Assembly: GCA_013177825.1 (NCBI GenBank)
Contig: JABLXX010000009.1
Location: forward strand, 1-64,000
From: Syntrophaceae bacterium
Lineage (GTDB): Bacteria > Desulfobacterota > Syntrophia > Syntrophales > PHBD01
Reading direction: 5' to 3'
DNA length: 64,000 nucleotides
Below, one piece after another: positions 41,086 through 49,038 of this stretch; position 1 is the first letter of the stretch, and each line of letters begins with the position of its first letter. The position numbers were made by a program, and so were the translations under genes. A model generated the notes under the pieces. It saw only the letters and a list, made by a program, of their open reading frames with translations. It was not told the origin of the DNA and searched no databases.

Positions 41086-43152
41086 TCAGGAATTGGGAGG
41101 AAATCCTCGATGCCGATCCCGGAGTTCCGCCCGCTTCCCGCGATTCCAGGCCGATACCCGACTGAAATACTGGGTGATCTGGGCGATCTGCTCAACCCGG
41201 ACGGACCCGCATTGCCGGCAGGCGTCCCGCAGCCCGCGCTCTACAGCACAGCAGTCAAGGCAGGAGGTGAATTCAGGCGACAGGGATATGCAGCCACAGG
41301 CGGTCTCCCGAAAAATCCGTGCGAGAAAACGGGCAACCAAACTCGCTGACGGCCTATCCTCGCCCAGCCAGACCTGGGTGATTGGAAAAGCTGGCAGGTG
41401 GGGATGGAAGGCCCCTTCCAGCCGAGCCCGAGCGAAGGGATCCAGCGGAACCGATATGGGCAGATGGGTGGAGTTCGTATAATACAGCTCGCCCCGGGCC
41501 AGATTTCCCCGCACGGTGTGGCCGGCCCTGGGAGAATGATACTTCAGATCAAGGCGGGCGAAGCGGTACGACGTGGTCTCCGCGTGAGTCTGTCCCGCCA
41601 GCAGCGGAATACCAAGGCGACGTCCCAGTCCGGCCGTAACGGTTTCCAGCTTGCGAACCACCTCCAGACCAAACCTCCAGGCTTCTTCGGATCCGTCCAG
41701 TCCCTCACCCCGGTGAAGCATCAAGAGTTCATGGAGGCCCACCATGCCCACGAGCGATACCGATTGGGCCAGGTCCAGAAACGGTTCCCCATCCACGGCC
41801 ATGACCAGGGAAGCCAGCGGCCCCTCTTCGCCCAGACCGATCAGACCCTCCAGGTATTGTTTTTTCTGAAGATGAGCCTGAGCAGCCAGGTGGATCCGGT
41901 CTGTCAGAAGGGCGAACAGCCGGTCGTCGTCACCCCCGGCCAGGTAGCCCAGGCGGGGCAGATTGAGGGTTACGTTGTGGAGAAAGAACGAACGGGCAGC
42001 TCTTGCCCCGGACAGCCCCGCCCCGGGTTCCGTATCCGGAAAGCCCGGACCGAACAGGGACGGACGCCCCCCCCGGTCGAAGACAAAACAGGGATTCCCC
42101 TTCTCTACGGCCGCTTCAGAGGCCAGTTCAAGAAGGTATTGCCCCTGGGGATCGAGGAAAAAGCTTTCGGTCAGGTGAATCAGGGGACGAGGGAAGATGA
42201 AAGGTCTCCCCGTAGCGTCTCCCCGACGAAAAACCTCCAGGAGGGCCGATATGAACCGCCGGGCATCGGGCAGGCAATCGGCATAGCTCCTCTTGCCTTC
42301 TTTTCCGCCGGGCCCGACCACCCTTAATTCCCTGAAATGCGGAGGGATATCCCAGTAGAGATGAATGTCCGTAAACATCGCCTGGCCGCCCCGGCCGGCA
42401 GTGAGTTGGGAAAACTCATATACGAGCATTTGAGCGAACTGGCGGATTTCCCGGTCCGACATTCCCGCCAAGTAAGGGGCAAAAGACAGATTGATCCCGT
42501 CCCACGCCACCATGGCGGCGAAATGCCCCTGGAGAACCGTGCTGTATCGGACCATGTGGGCCAGGAGGACTTCCGGATGTTTCGCCGGCTTGGCTGCGTT
42601 CAGAGAATGGGGGAGACAAAGCCCCGCTTTCTTGAGGTGCTCCAGGGTAAGGCAGGCGCTGTAGGGCCGGTCAATGGAGCCGAGGCCATGGAGGTGGATG
42701 TCCCCGGCGGCATGGGCATCTCCGACCTCCTGTGAAAAGACCTCATGAAGGGCGTATTCCCGTTTGACGCCCTCGGCCAAGAGGAGGTTGGTTCCCTCCG
42801 GGCCGTGGGGGATATTCGCGTTTTCCTTGTTCTCGTGGGAAATGAGCTGCCGCACGTCGTACAGGGGGAACCCGAGGCGGGCATGCATCTTCCTTGTCTG
42901 TTCCAGACCCCGTTCGATGAGCTTTGCATCCACCAGTTCACGGATCAGGGAGGCGGTCAGGACGGCTATCCCCGACGCAACGATCTGTTTTTCCACCTCA
43001 CGGCTCACGGCATCCGCCGTTTCCCGATCGATGTCGGTCTCCCGCATCAGGGCATCGACGATGCGCTGGCGGCTCCAGCGGGCGATCTCCTCGCCGGAAG
43101 TCCGGACGAAAAGCGTGATATCGGTTGTTTCGGAAGGAGGTCGGGGCATCAT
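41086..43152 (-). CDS. NrdD-like anaerobic ribonucleotide reductase homologue lacking the glycyl-radical loop
   Basis: The 688-aa protein has an N-terminal ATP-cone-like region (residues 10-100), NrdD core motifs (ISHENKENANIPHGPEG, HDLHLHGLG-type GDIHLHGLGSIDRPYSA, NVTLNLPRLGYLAGG) and the C-terminal zinc site CGCISLSPEFTSCLDCC with CRQCGS. At the C-terminus the glycyl-radical segment reads SRV-SAWNRGKRAELRDRHR (residues 664-681); family members carry an insertion like TGYYQPV between V and S, whose Gly is the radical. The usual Cys-rich motif between FDRG and NVTxNLP is also absent. It is coupled (4-bp overlap) to an HD hydrolase gene. No nrdG is nearby. Catalysis by the usual mechanism is unlikely. 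Confidence 0.85.
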   Translation of the reverse strand: MMPRPPSETTDITLFVRTSGEEIARWSRQRIVDALMRETDIDRETADAVSREVEKQIVASGIAVLTASLIRELVDAKLIERGLEQTRKMHARLGFPLYDVRQLISHENKENANIPHGPEGTNLLLAEGVKREYALHEVFSQEVGDAHAAGDIHLHGLGSIDRPYSACLTLEHLKKAGLCLPHSLNAAKPAKHPEVLLAHMVRYSTVLQGHFAAMVAWDGINLSFAPYLAGMSDREIRQFAQMLVYEFSQLTAGRGGQAMFTDIHLYWDIPPHFRELRVVGPGGKEGKRSYADCLPDARRFISALLEVFRRGDATGRPFIFPRPLIHLTESFFLDPQGQYLLELASEAAVEKGNPCFVFDRGGRPSLFGPGFPDTEPGAGLSGARAARSFFLHNVTLNLPRLGYLAGGDDDRLFALLTDRIHLAAQAHLQKKQYLEGLIGLGEEGPLASLVMAVDGEPFLDLAQSVSLVGMVGLHELLMLHRGEGLDGSEEAWRFGLEVVRKLETVTAGLGRRLGIPLLAGQTHAETTSYRFARLDLKYHSPRAGHTVRGNLARGELYYTNSTHLPISVPLDPFARARLEGAFHPHLPAFPITQVWLGEDRPSASLVARFLARIFRETACGCISLSPEFTSCLDCCAVERGLRDACRQCGSVRVEQIAQITQYFSRVSAWNRGKRAELRDRHRGFPPNS

Positions 43153-44567
43153 ACGTTGGTAGCGGAGGCTTCCTCGATCACTTCAAGGGCCTTTTCCGCG
43201 GCCTCGGAGAGGGATCGGTCATAGACGTGATTCAGGGCAAATACTCGAAAATGAACCACCCGGGCGGGGATGAACCGATATATCTCCCGGAGAGGTTCCG
43301 GAGAGGTCCGCCCCGTCACCGGGTCGAAAATGAGGATGCGCCTCTCCGACTCCGCCATGGGATTGAGCGGACGGGGATCCTGGGTTGCAAGGTCGACCCG
43401 GAAAGACAGGCCCCGCAGGGGCTTCGGCAGAAAGGAACGGATCCGCTCCTCAAAGTGGGCTGAGCTGGAGAATTGAGTGCCCCGCGGGAGACGATCCACG
43501 GGGATCTCCGTCGAATAGGCCATTTTCCACTTCAGCTGCCGGTTATGGAAACGCTGCCACTGGCGGGCGAGGCGCTCCTTCTTCTGTTCTCCGCATCCGA
43601 GCCACGACTGGACTTCCTGGAAAAGCCGCCATTCATCGCAGGTCAGATACCCGTCCAGGTCTTCCGCAGGGCTGCCCGTCAGGAGGAAGTCCAGGGTGTC
43701 GCTGAAAACCTCCTGGAGATGAAGGTCCAGGGCCCGGGTCGTGCGGTGGAAATAGACATTCGTATACAGGTTCAGACGGGCGTTGACGAAGCGGCTCAGA
43801 GCGGTCACACCGGCCTTGTGAAGGGTCAAGCCTTGCTCCGTGAAAAACGTGTAAAACCGGAGCCGGGCCATGTCCACCATGTCCAGGGAAAAGCCCGTCA
43901 TGTAGGCGTCCCGCTGGACATAATCGAGGTTGTCCACGGTGTAGATTCCCGAAAAAAGCTGGCGGAGGAAGCGGAGCCAGCGGGGCCTCCGGGCGTCGAC
44001 CCGGGATGGTCTCTTGATCAGGAAGGCCACGTCGCCCGGCGTGAGCCGCTCACCCGGCGCGAAAGGCCCCTCGGGGCTTCGCCGGATCCGGGCGATGATC
44101 CGGCCGAGCCGGCGCGTGATGATCAGCCCTCCGAGGTCCTCGTGCGTCAGTCCGTAACGTGACAGGTAGTGGTCGTCAAAGAAGTGGCCGAAAGGGCCGT
44201 GGCCGACATCATGGAGGAGGCCCCCCAGGCGGAGGAGTTCTTCCACATAGGGAAGGCTCGGGGCATCGGTGCAGACATCCTTCAGGCTGGGATAAAGGTG
44301 TCGGGCGAACTCGCCGGCGTTGTGCATCGTCCCCAGGGAGTGCTGAAACCGGGTATGCTCCGCCGAGGGATAGACCCAGCGGGCGCTCTGGAGCTGATAG
44401 ATCCGCCGGAGCCTCTGGAGCCAGGGCGTATCGATGAGGTCTTTTTCCGTTGCCTCCCCGGACGCCTCCGGCGTCGGCACGGTAAAAAACGCGTACGAAT
44501 AGATCGGGTCGGCGATGAGGGCCTTTCCCTGGTAGACCCGGCTGGAATCGTTCCCTGGCACATCCAT
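43149..44567 (-). CDS. HD-domain phosphohydrolase (dGTPase-related)
   Basis: The 472-aa protein has the HD signature of the YdhJ/dGTPase-like group: TRFQHSLGTMHNAGEFAR, LLRLGGLLHDVGHGPFGH (the metal-binding HD pair) and DNLDYVQRDAYMTGF downstream. Such enzymes cleave (d)NTPs or other phosphomonoesters. ATG 44567 sits 9 bp after a - strand TATAAT, so the mRNA may be nearly leaderless; a TTG at 44603 is the only longer start. It overlaps the NrdD-like gene by 4 bp, suggesting joint nucleotide metabolism. Confidence 0.82.
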   Translation of the reverse strand: MDVPGNDSSRVYQGKALIADPIYSYAFFTVPTPEASGEATEKDLIDTPWLQRLRRIYQLQSARWVYPSAEHTRFQHSLGTMHNAGEFARHLYPSLKDVCTDAPSLPYVEELLRLGGLLHDVGHGPFGHFFDDHYLSRYGLTHEDLGGLIITRRLGRIIARIRRSPEGPFAPGERLTPGDVAFLIKRPSRVDARRPRWLRFLRQLFSGIYTVDNLDYVQRDAYMTGFSLDMVDMARLRFYTFFTEQGLTLHKAGVTALSRFVNARLNLYTNVYFHRTTRALDLHLQEVFSDTLDFLLTGSPAEDLDGYLTCDEWRLFQEVQSWLGCGEQKKERLARQWQRFHNRQLKWKMAYSTEIPVDRLPRGTQFSSSAHFEERIRSFLPKPLRGLSFRVDLATQDPRPLNPMAESERRILIFDPVTGRTSPEPLREIYRFIPARVVHFRVFALNHVYDRSLSEAAEKALEVIEEASATNV

Positions 44568-44576
44568 GTCGGCTCT

Positions 44577-44605
44577 ATTATACCATTCCGGAGGAAAGTT
44601 CAAAC
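44577..44605 (-). promoter_or_regulatory. Promoter of the HD-nrdD-like operon, close to the start codon
   Basis: TATAAT at 44582-44577 on the - strand, with TTGAAC 15 bp (or GTTTGA 17 bp) upstream. Only nine bases separate TATAAT from the ATG at 44567, so transcription would begin at or within a few bases of the start codon. Confidence 0.45.
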
Positions 44606-44709
44606 GGCCAAACCCTTTTGTTCTTGACAGATTTCGGGGGGCTCCCTATCATCAGCGCCGTCCGGACCGCCATTCCAGGGCTGGTGCGAATCGATGTCGG
44701 GAGGTTTCC

Positions 44710-45837
44710 ATGGGCACGAACAACATTGTCTTTCTGGAAGTCATCGAGTGGTTCGACGATTCGGGGCGGGAGCTCGCTCACCGGATCCCCCAGGAAGGTT
44801 CGGGGGAGATCAAGTGGGGGGCCCAGTTGACCGTGCGGGAAAGTCAGGCGGCAGTCTTCTTCTACAACGGCAAGGCTGTGGATGCCCTCGGACCGGGACG
44901 GCACACCCTCAAGACGATGAACATCCCGATCCTGACGAAAATCCTGAGCACGCCCTGGGGGATGACCAGCCCGCTCCGTGCCGAGGTCTACATGGCCAAC
45001 ATGAAGGTCTTCCCGAACCTGAAATGGGGAACCCGCGATCCCGTGGCCTTCCGCGATTCCGAGCTCGGCCTGATCCGTCTGCGGGCCTTCGGCGTCTTCA
45101 ACATCCGGATCATCCAGCCGGTCCTCTTCATCAACAGCCTGGTGGGAACGAAGGCATCCTACGGAACGGAGGACCTGGAGGAATACCTGAGCCGCGTCAT
45201 CGCATCACGGTTTAACGACTTCATGGGAGAGCAGATCGATACGATTTTCAATCTGCCGGCGAAGTACGACGAGTTGTCGGCGGGGCTCAAGCAGCTTCTC
45301 CAGGAGGACCTGGCTCAGTTCGGGCTGAGACTGCTGGATCTCTACATCAATTCCATCACGCCTCCGCCGGAGGTCCAGAAGGCCATCGACGACAAGAGCA
45401 AGCTGGGGGTATTTGACGACCTGAACAAGCTGCTCAAGATGAAAGCCGCCATGGCCCTGGAAAGTGCCGCTGCGAATCAGAGCGAAGCCGGTTCGGCCCT
45501 GGGCATGGGGATGGGCTTCATGATGCCCGCCATGTTCGCCGACGCCTTCCGTCCCGGTGGTACGGCCGGTGCAGCCGCGGCCGATACCGCCCTTTCCTGT
45601 CCCGGCTGCAGCCAGCCCGTCCCGAAGGGGGCCAAGTTCTGTTCCTTCTGCGGCCATCCGCTCCTGCTATACAAAAAGTGCGCTTCCTGCGGCGGGGACA
45701 TTCCGCCCCAGGGCCGGTTTTGCCCGACCTGCGGAAAGCCGGCGGATGAAAAACCCGTAATGAAGAAGTGCGGGGCCTGCGGGACGGAAAACCTGCCGGG
45801 ATCTTCTTTCTGCAATGCCTGCGGTGAACGGATCTGA
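44710..45837 (+). CDS. SPFH-domain protein with C-terminal zinc ribbons
   Basis: The 375-aa protein is an SPFH/band-7-like protein of the 'virion core protein-like' group: VFLEVIEWFDDSGRELAHRIP, the QLTVRESQAAVFFYNGKAVD segment and a helical part ending in a Gly/Met-rich stretch. Three zinc-ribbon CxxC pairs follow (CPGCSQPV with CSFCG; CASCGG with CPTCG; CGACG with CNACG). GGGAGG precedes ATG 44710. SPFH proteins form ring scaffolds on membranes. A gene with related zinc ribbons lies at 51173. Confidence 0.8.
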   Translation: MGTNNIVFLEVIEWFDDSGRELAHRIPQEGSGEIKWGAQLTVRESQAAVFFYNGKAVDALGPGRHTLKTMNIPILTKILSTPWGMTSPLRAEVYMANMKVFPNLKWGTRDPVAFRDSELGLIRLRAFGVFNIRIIQPVLFINSLVGTKASYGTEDLEEYLSRVIASRFNDFMGEQIDTIFNLPAKYDELSAGLKQLLQEDLAQFGLRLLDLYINSITPPPEVQKAIDDKSKLGVFDDLNKLLKMKAAMALESAAANQSEAGSALGMGMGFMMPAMFADAFRPGGTAGAAAADTALSCPGCSQPVPKGAKFCSFCGHPLLLYKKCASCGGDIPPQGRFCPTCGKPADEKPVMKKCGACGTENLPGSSFCNACGERI

Positions 45838-46441
45838 CCCGCAGACCGAAAAACAGGTTGCCGATGTTCAACATTTCTTGAAAGGATCACATGCCATCCA
45901 TCGTGTGATGCCAGCAAACAGAAAAGTATGAGGGCGTCGAACTCGAAAAGAAGCACTGTCTGGGCTGTCTTTCTCGTGATCCCTTTCATCACGGTGATCA
46001 TCGGGGAAAGTTTGCTCAACTCCGGTTCCAGCCCCAGCAACATCAGGACGATTGCAAATTGCTCCCCTTCCTCCAGCAGTTGCATTGACACCGGCCTGCG
46101 ATTTCAATGTAGCGTCCTTGACAAGGCGGTCCAGGATCCGTGGTCATGCATCAACTTTCTTATCTCTAAATACGCATCTCTTCATATAGACTCCCGAAGT
46201 GCGATCCGAGTCTATCTGCCCACCGAATCGGACCGCGCCCCTCCCATGACGATCTTTTCTTAGCAAAATCAGACGCCCGAGACAGGTCCGTACGATTCCG
46301 TTTCCTCTTTCTGCACGTTTGGAAGCGGAATCGACGGGTGATTGCGAGAAGGTGCCTCCAACGGGCATGTGCAGGATTGCCTGCAATGACACCGACACGC
46401 CACCATTCCACGACAAGTCTGCGAGAAGGGAGACATGAAAA
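45838..46441. other. Low-G+C intergenic region
   Basis: About 600 bp, clearly lower in G+C than its neighbours. The only open frame of note is 45928-46263 (+), entered separately. This could be decayed or recently acquired sequence. A TTGACA near 46085 has no convincing -10. Confidence 0.3.
45928..46263 (+). CDS. Doubtful hypothetical protein
   Basis: A 111-codon frame with one N-terminal hydrophobic segment (TVWAVFLVIPFITVIIG) and a cysteine-containing remainder. There is no ribosome-binding site before the ATG and no recognisable domain. It may be spurious. Confidence 0.25.
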   Translation: MRASNSKRSTVWAVFLVIPFITVIIGESLLNSGSSPSNIRTIANCSPSSSSCIDTGLRFQCSVLDKAVQDPWSCINFLISKYASLHIDSRSAIRVYLPTESDRAPPMTIFS

Positions 46442-46633
46442 ATGGGCAGCTTGACTTCCGAGTTGATTCTTTTCCTCGCCATTGCTCTCATAATTGCCGC
46501 TGTTTGCATAATCCCGGCCGCACGAAAAAAAACGGGCAGTTCAAACGGCAGCCATGAGAAGGACGTGAATGCCACCTCAGGCACTTCACCCGATTCCCAC
46601 AAACCTGTGAAGCGGAATGAGAATAAGGAATAA
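46442..46633 (+). CDS. Small single-pass membrane protein
   Basis: The 63-aa protein has one transmembrane helix (ELILFLAIALIIAAVCIIP) followed by a Lys/Ser/Asn-rich cytoplasmic tail. GAAGGGAGAC lies upstream of the ATG, and a very strong + strand terminator follows at 46657, so the unit is probably expressed. No family is recognised. Confidence 0.55.
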   Translation: MGSLTSELILFLAIALIIAAVCIIPAARKKTGSSNGSHEKDVNATSGTSPDSHKPVKRNENKE

Positions 46634-46656
46634 TCGGGGGATTGAACGCTGGCATA

Positions 46657-46696
46657 CAGGAGGGGTGCGGCCGATGTCGCACCCCTCCTGCTTTTT
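46657..46696 (+). terminator. Rho-independent terminator after the small membrane protein
   Basis: A perfect 13-bp stem CAGGAGGGGTGCG (46657-46669) and CGCACCCCTCCTG (46678-46690) with an 8-nt loop, followed by CTTTTT. Confidence 0.92.
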
Positions 46697-46761
46697 CGCC
46701 TCCTGAAACGACTAGGAAAATCAAGCCGCCGGCTTGCCCCCGGGCCTGATCAGTCGAAGAC

Positions 46762-48063
46762 TCATTTCATCCAGGCAGGCAGGAATAACGCAATTTGGGG
46801 GATGAAAATGAGCAGCAGGGCCGTCACCATCTGGGCCATGAGCATCTTCATGGCACCCTGGAAAATAATGTGAAGCGGCACGTCCCTCGCAACTCCTGCC
46901 ACCACGTAGACATTGATGCCGACCGGAGGCGTAATGACGCCCATTTCCGTCACGAGGACGATGATAACCCCGAACCAGATCGGGTCATACCCGAGGGCGA
47001 CGACAACCGGATAGAAAACGGGGATGGTCAGCATGATCATGGCCAGGCTGTCCATCAGGCAGCCCAGGACCAGATAAGTAAGAATGATCAGACCGATTAC
47101 AGCCCAGGGAGGAATCGGAAGCTGCGATACCCAGGCACCCACCTCGGACGGGATCGTGGTCACCGCAAGGAAATGGCCAAACACGGTCGCTCCGGCAACC
47201 ACCACGAAAATCATGCAGGAAATCCGGGTCGTTTCGTTCAGGGCCGTCATGAACCCCTTCCAGGACAGGGTCCTCCCTATAACGGCAATCAGAATGGTTC
47301 CAAAAGCCCCGACGGCCGCGGCTTCCGTCGGCGTGAACAGCCCAACAAAGAGGCCGCCCATAACCATGATGAAGAGGATGAACGTCTCGATGACGCCCGC
47401 CAGGGATTGCAGTTTTTCCCTGAAGCTACAGGGCGACGCCTTCTCATAAAGACCGGGATTGATATGCGTCCAGATCAGAATGGTGACGACAAAGAGCAGG
47501 CTCAACAGGATTCCCGGCAAGATCCCGGCGGCAAAGAGCTTGCCGATGGACTGCTCCGTCATTACTCCGTAAATAATGAAGATCGTACTTGGCGGAATCA
47601 GGATGCCGAGACTTCCTCCGGCGGCAACCACGCCCGTTGCCAACGCGGGATCGTATTTATACTTCTTCATCTCCGGCAGGGCTACGGAGGCCATCGTGGC
47701 AGCGGTTGCGCTGGTGGACCCGCAGATTGCCGAAAAGCTGGCACAGGCCCCGATCGTGGCGATGGCCAAGCCTCCGGGAAGATGCCCGAGGAACTTGTGG
47801 GCGGCATTGAAGAGTCTGGCGCTCATGCCGGAATGAAAGGCCACCTGGCCCATCAGGACGAAGAGAGGAATCACCGTCAGATTGTAGGAACTGAATGTCG
47901 CAAAGAAATCGCGGGCGATGATGCTCAGCGAGGCATCCCAGGAAACGAGATAGGCAAACCCGACGAATCCGACGATGCCCATGACGAATCCGACCGGAAT
48001 CTGCATGAAAAGCAAGGCGACGAGAACGAGGAATGCGACGATGCCCGTTGTGATCGGAGTCAT
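46762..48063 (-). CDS. TRAP transporter large permease (DctM)
   Basis: The 433-aa protein has the roughly twelve-helix DctM form with GSTSATAATMASVALPEM, ILIPPSTIFIIYGVMTEQS, LFTPTEAAAVGAFGT and ITPPVGINVYVVAG. TRAP systems import organic acids with a sodium gradient. The start at 48063 overlaps the DctQ stop (ATGA). No DctP binding protein is nearby, so the substrate protein must be encoded elsewhere or the system is incomplete. Confidence 0.92.
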   Translation of the reverse strand: MTPITTGIVAFLVLVALLFMQIPVGFVMGIVGFVGFAYLVSWDASLSIIARDFFATFSSYNLTVIPLFVLMGQVAFHSGMSARLFNAAHKFLGHLPGGLAIATIGACASFSAICGSTSATAATMASVALPEMKKYKYDPALATGVVAAGGSLGILIPPSTIFIIYGVMTEQSIGKLFAAGILPGILLSLLFVVTILIWTHINPGLYEKASPCSFREKLQSLAGVIETFILFIMVMGGLFVGLFTPTEAAAVGAFGTILIAVIGRTLSWKGFMTALNETTRISCMIFVVVAGATVFGHFLAVTTIPSEVGAWVSQLPIPPWAVIGLIILTYLVLGCLMDSLAMIMLTIPVFYPVVVALGYDPIWFGVIIVLVTEMGVITPPVGINVYVVAGVARDVPLHIIFQGAMKMLMAQMVTALLLIFIPQIALFLPAWMK

Positions 48064-48545
48064 TTCGCAAACCCTCTTCTCAGGAAAAGGAGACCATCCA
48101 TAATCAACACAATGCTGAGGAGACCGCAACCGGCGGACATGCCGAACACGAAAGGATGGATGGGCATCGCGACCGTCATCGAGACCTCTCCCGAATCAAA
48201 GAGCTCCCTGGCGTAGAGAAAGGATTGCCACATCAGGAACAGAAAGAAAACGGCACCTCCGAGATTCCCTATACATTGCAGCCGGAACTGGATCCTTTGC
48301 GGCAGCCTTTCCATCACGATTTCAACCGCCACGTGACCGCGCTGCACGGAGGTGTACGCCAGGGCGAAAGAAACGGAGACGGCCCCCAGAAACCCGACGA
48401 GGTCATACACGCCGGGAAGGGGCTTCCCGAAAAACCGCATGACGATGTCGGCGCAGGTCAAGAGCATCATCGCCACAACGGCCGCCCCGGCAATGTAATT
48501 AACGCGGGTCATGGCACTTCCGATCCTGTCGCGGATATACAACAC
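48060..48545 (-). CDS. TRAP transporter small permease (DctQ)
   Basis: The 161-aa protein has four transmembrane segments and the DctQ features TCADIVMRFFGKPLPG, ALAYTSVQRGHVAVEIVMERLP and a C-terminal SIVLIMDGLLF. It partners the DctM permease. The frame starts with GTG at 48545 (AGAGG 6 nt upstream); an ATG at 48512 is an alternative. No dctP precedes it. Confidence 0.88.
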   Translation of the reverse strand: MLYIRDRIGSAMTRVNYIAGAAVVAMMLLTCADIVMRFFGKPLPGVYDLVGFLGAVSVSFALAYTSVQRGHVAVEIVMERLPQRIQFRLQCIGNLGGAVFFLFLMWQSFLYARELFDSGEVSMTVAMPIHPFVFGMSAGCGLLSIVLIMDGLLFLRRGFAK

Positions 48546-48812
48546 GTGAAGCCTCTTTATGTTCCGAAAAGATGTATGTTTATGGAAAGTCTCTGGAGGA
48601 ATCAGCCTGCAGTCCCGGCCCTGTGCCGGCTGCAGGCATCAATAGATATAGAAGCAGGAGGAATGTCTCAGGGCTGAAACAACAGGAATCATAGATGGCC
48701 GCTTTTCCGTTATCGTCCTAACCTGATGGCCTGTACCTGCAGACGCTTTTATGGGAACGGCATTCCCTTGTCAACACGATCTTTCGATTCATTTCCCCCT
48801 TCCGCGGAGGGC

Positions 48813-48841
48813 TTGACAACGTACGGTTCAAGATCTAAAAA
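48813..48841 (+). promoter_or_regulatory. Promoter of the kup leader
   Basis: TTGACA (48813-48818), 17-bp spacer, TAAAAA (48836-48841). Transcription would start near 48848, the first bases of the riboswitch. Upstream, 48546-48812 shows no gene. Confidence 0.6.
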
Positions 48842-48847
48842 CCACCC

Positions 48848-49038
48848 TTAACTGCCGAATTCCGCCACCTATGGCGGAAGCGGGGGAACCGAGTTCCAGG
48901 GGCGCATCGCTGCATCCGGCGTAGGGCAAACCTCTTCGGCCCGAGCCCGTCAGCTAACCTCGCAGGCGTCGAAGGGGGAGAACCTTCCATGGGCAGGACG
49001 GGTTTATCCTCCACAGTCCACAGCCTGGAGGTTTTCTC
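48848..49038 (+). promoter_or_regulatory. c-di-AMP (ydaO/yuaA) riboswitch controlling kup
   Basis: The leader contains the conserved blocks of the ydaO class in the correct order: ACTGCCGAATTCCGCC (48851-48866), GGCGGAAGCGGGGGAACCGA (48873-48892), GTAGGGCAAACCTC (about 48921), CCGAGCCCGTCAGCTAACCT (48941-48960) and CGAAGGGGGAGA (about 48970). These are the class's nucleotide-binding and core segments as I know it. Downstream, CCTCCA (49008-49013) can pair with the ribosome-binding site TGGAGG (49026-49031), so ligand binding probably limits translation. It precedes a potassium transporter, the classic regulon. Confidence 0.9.
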
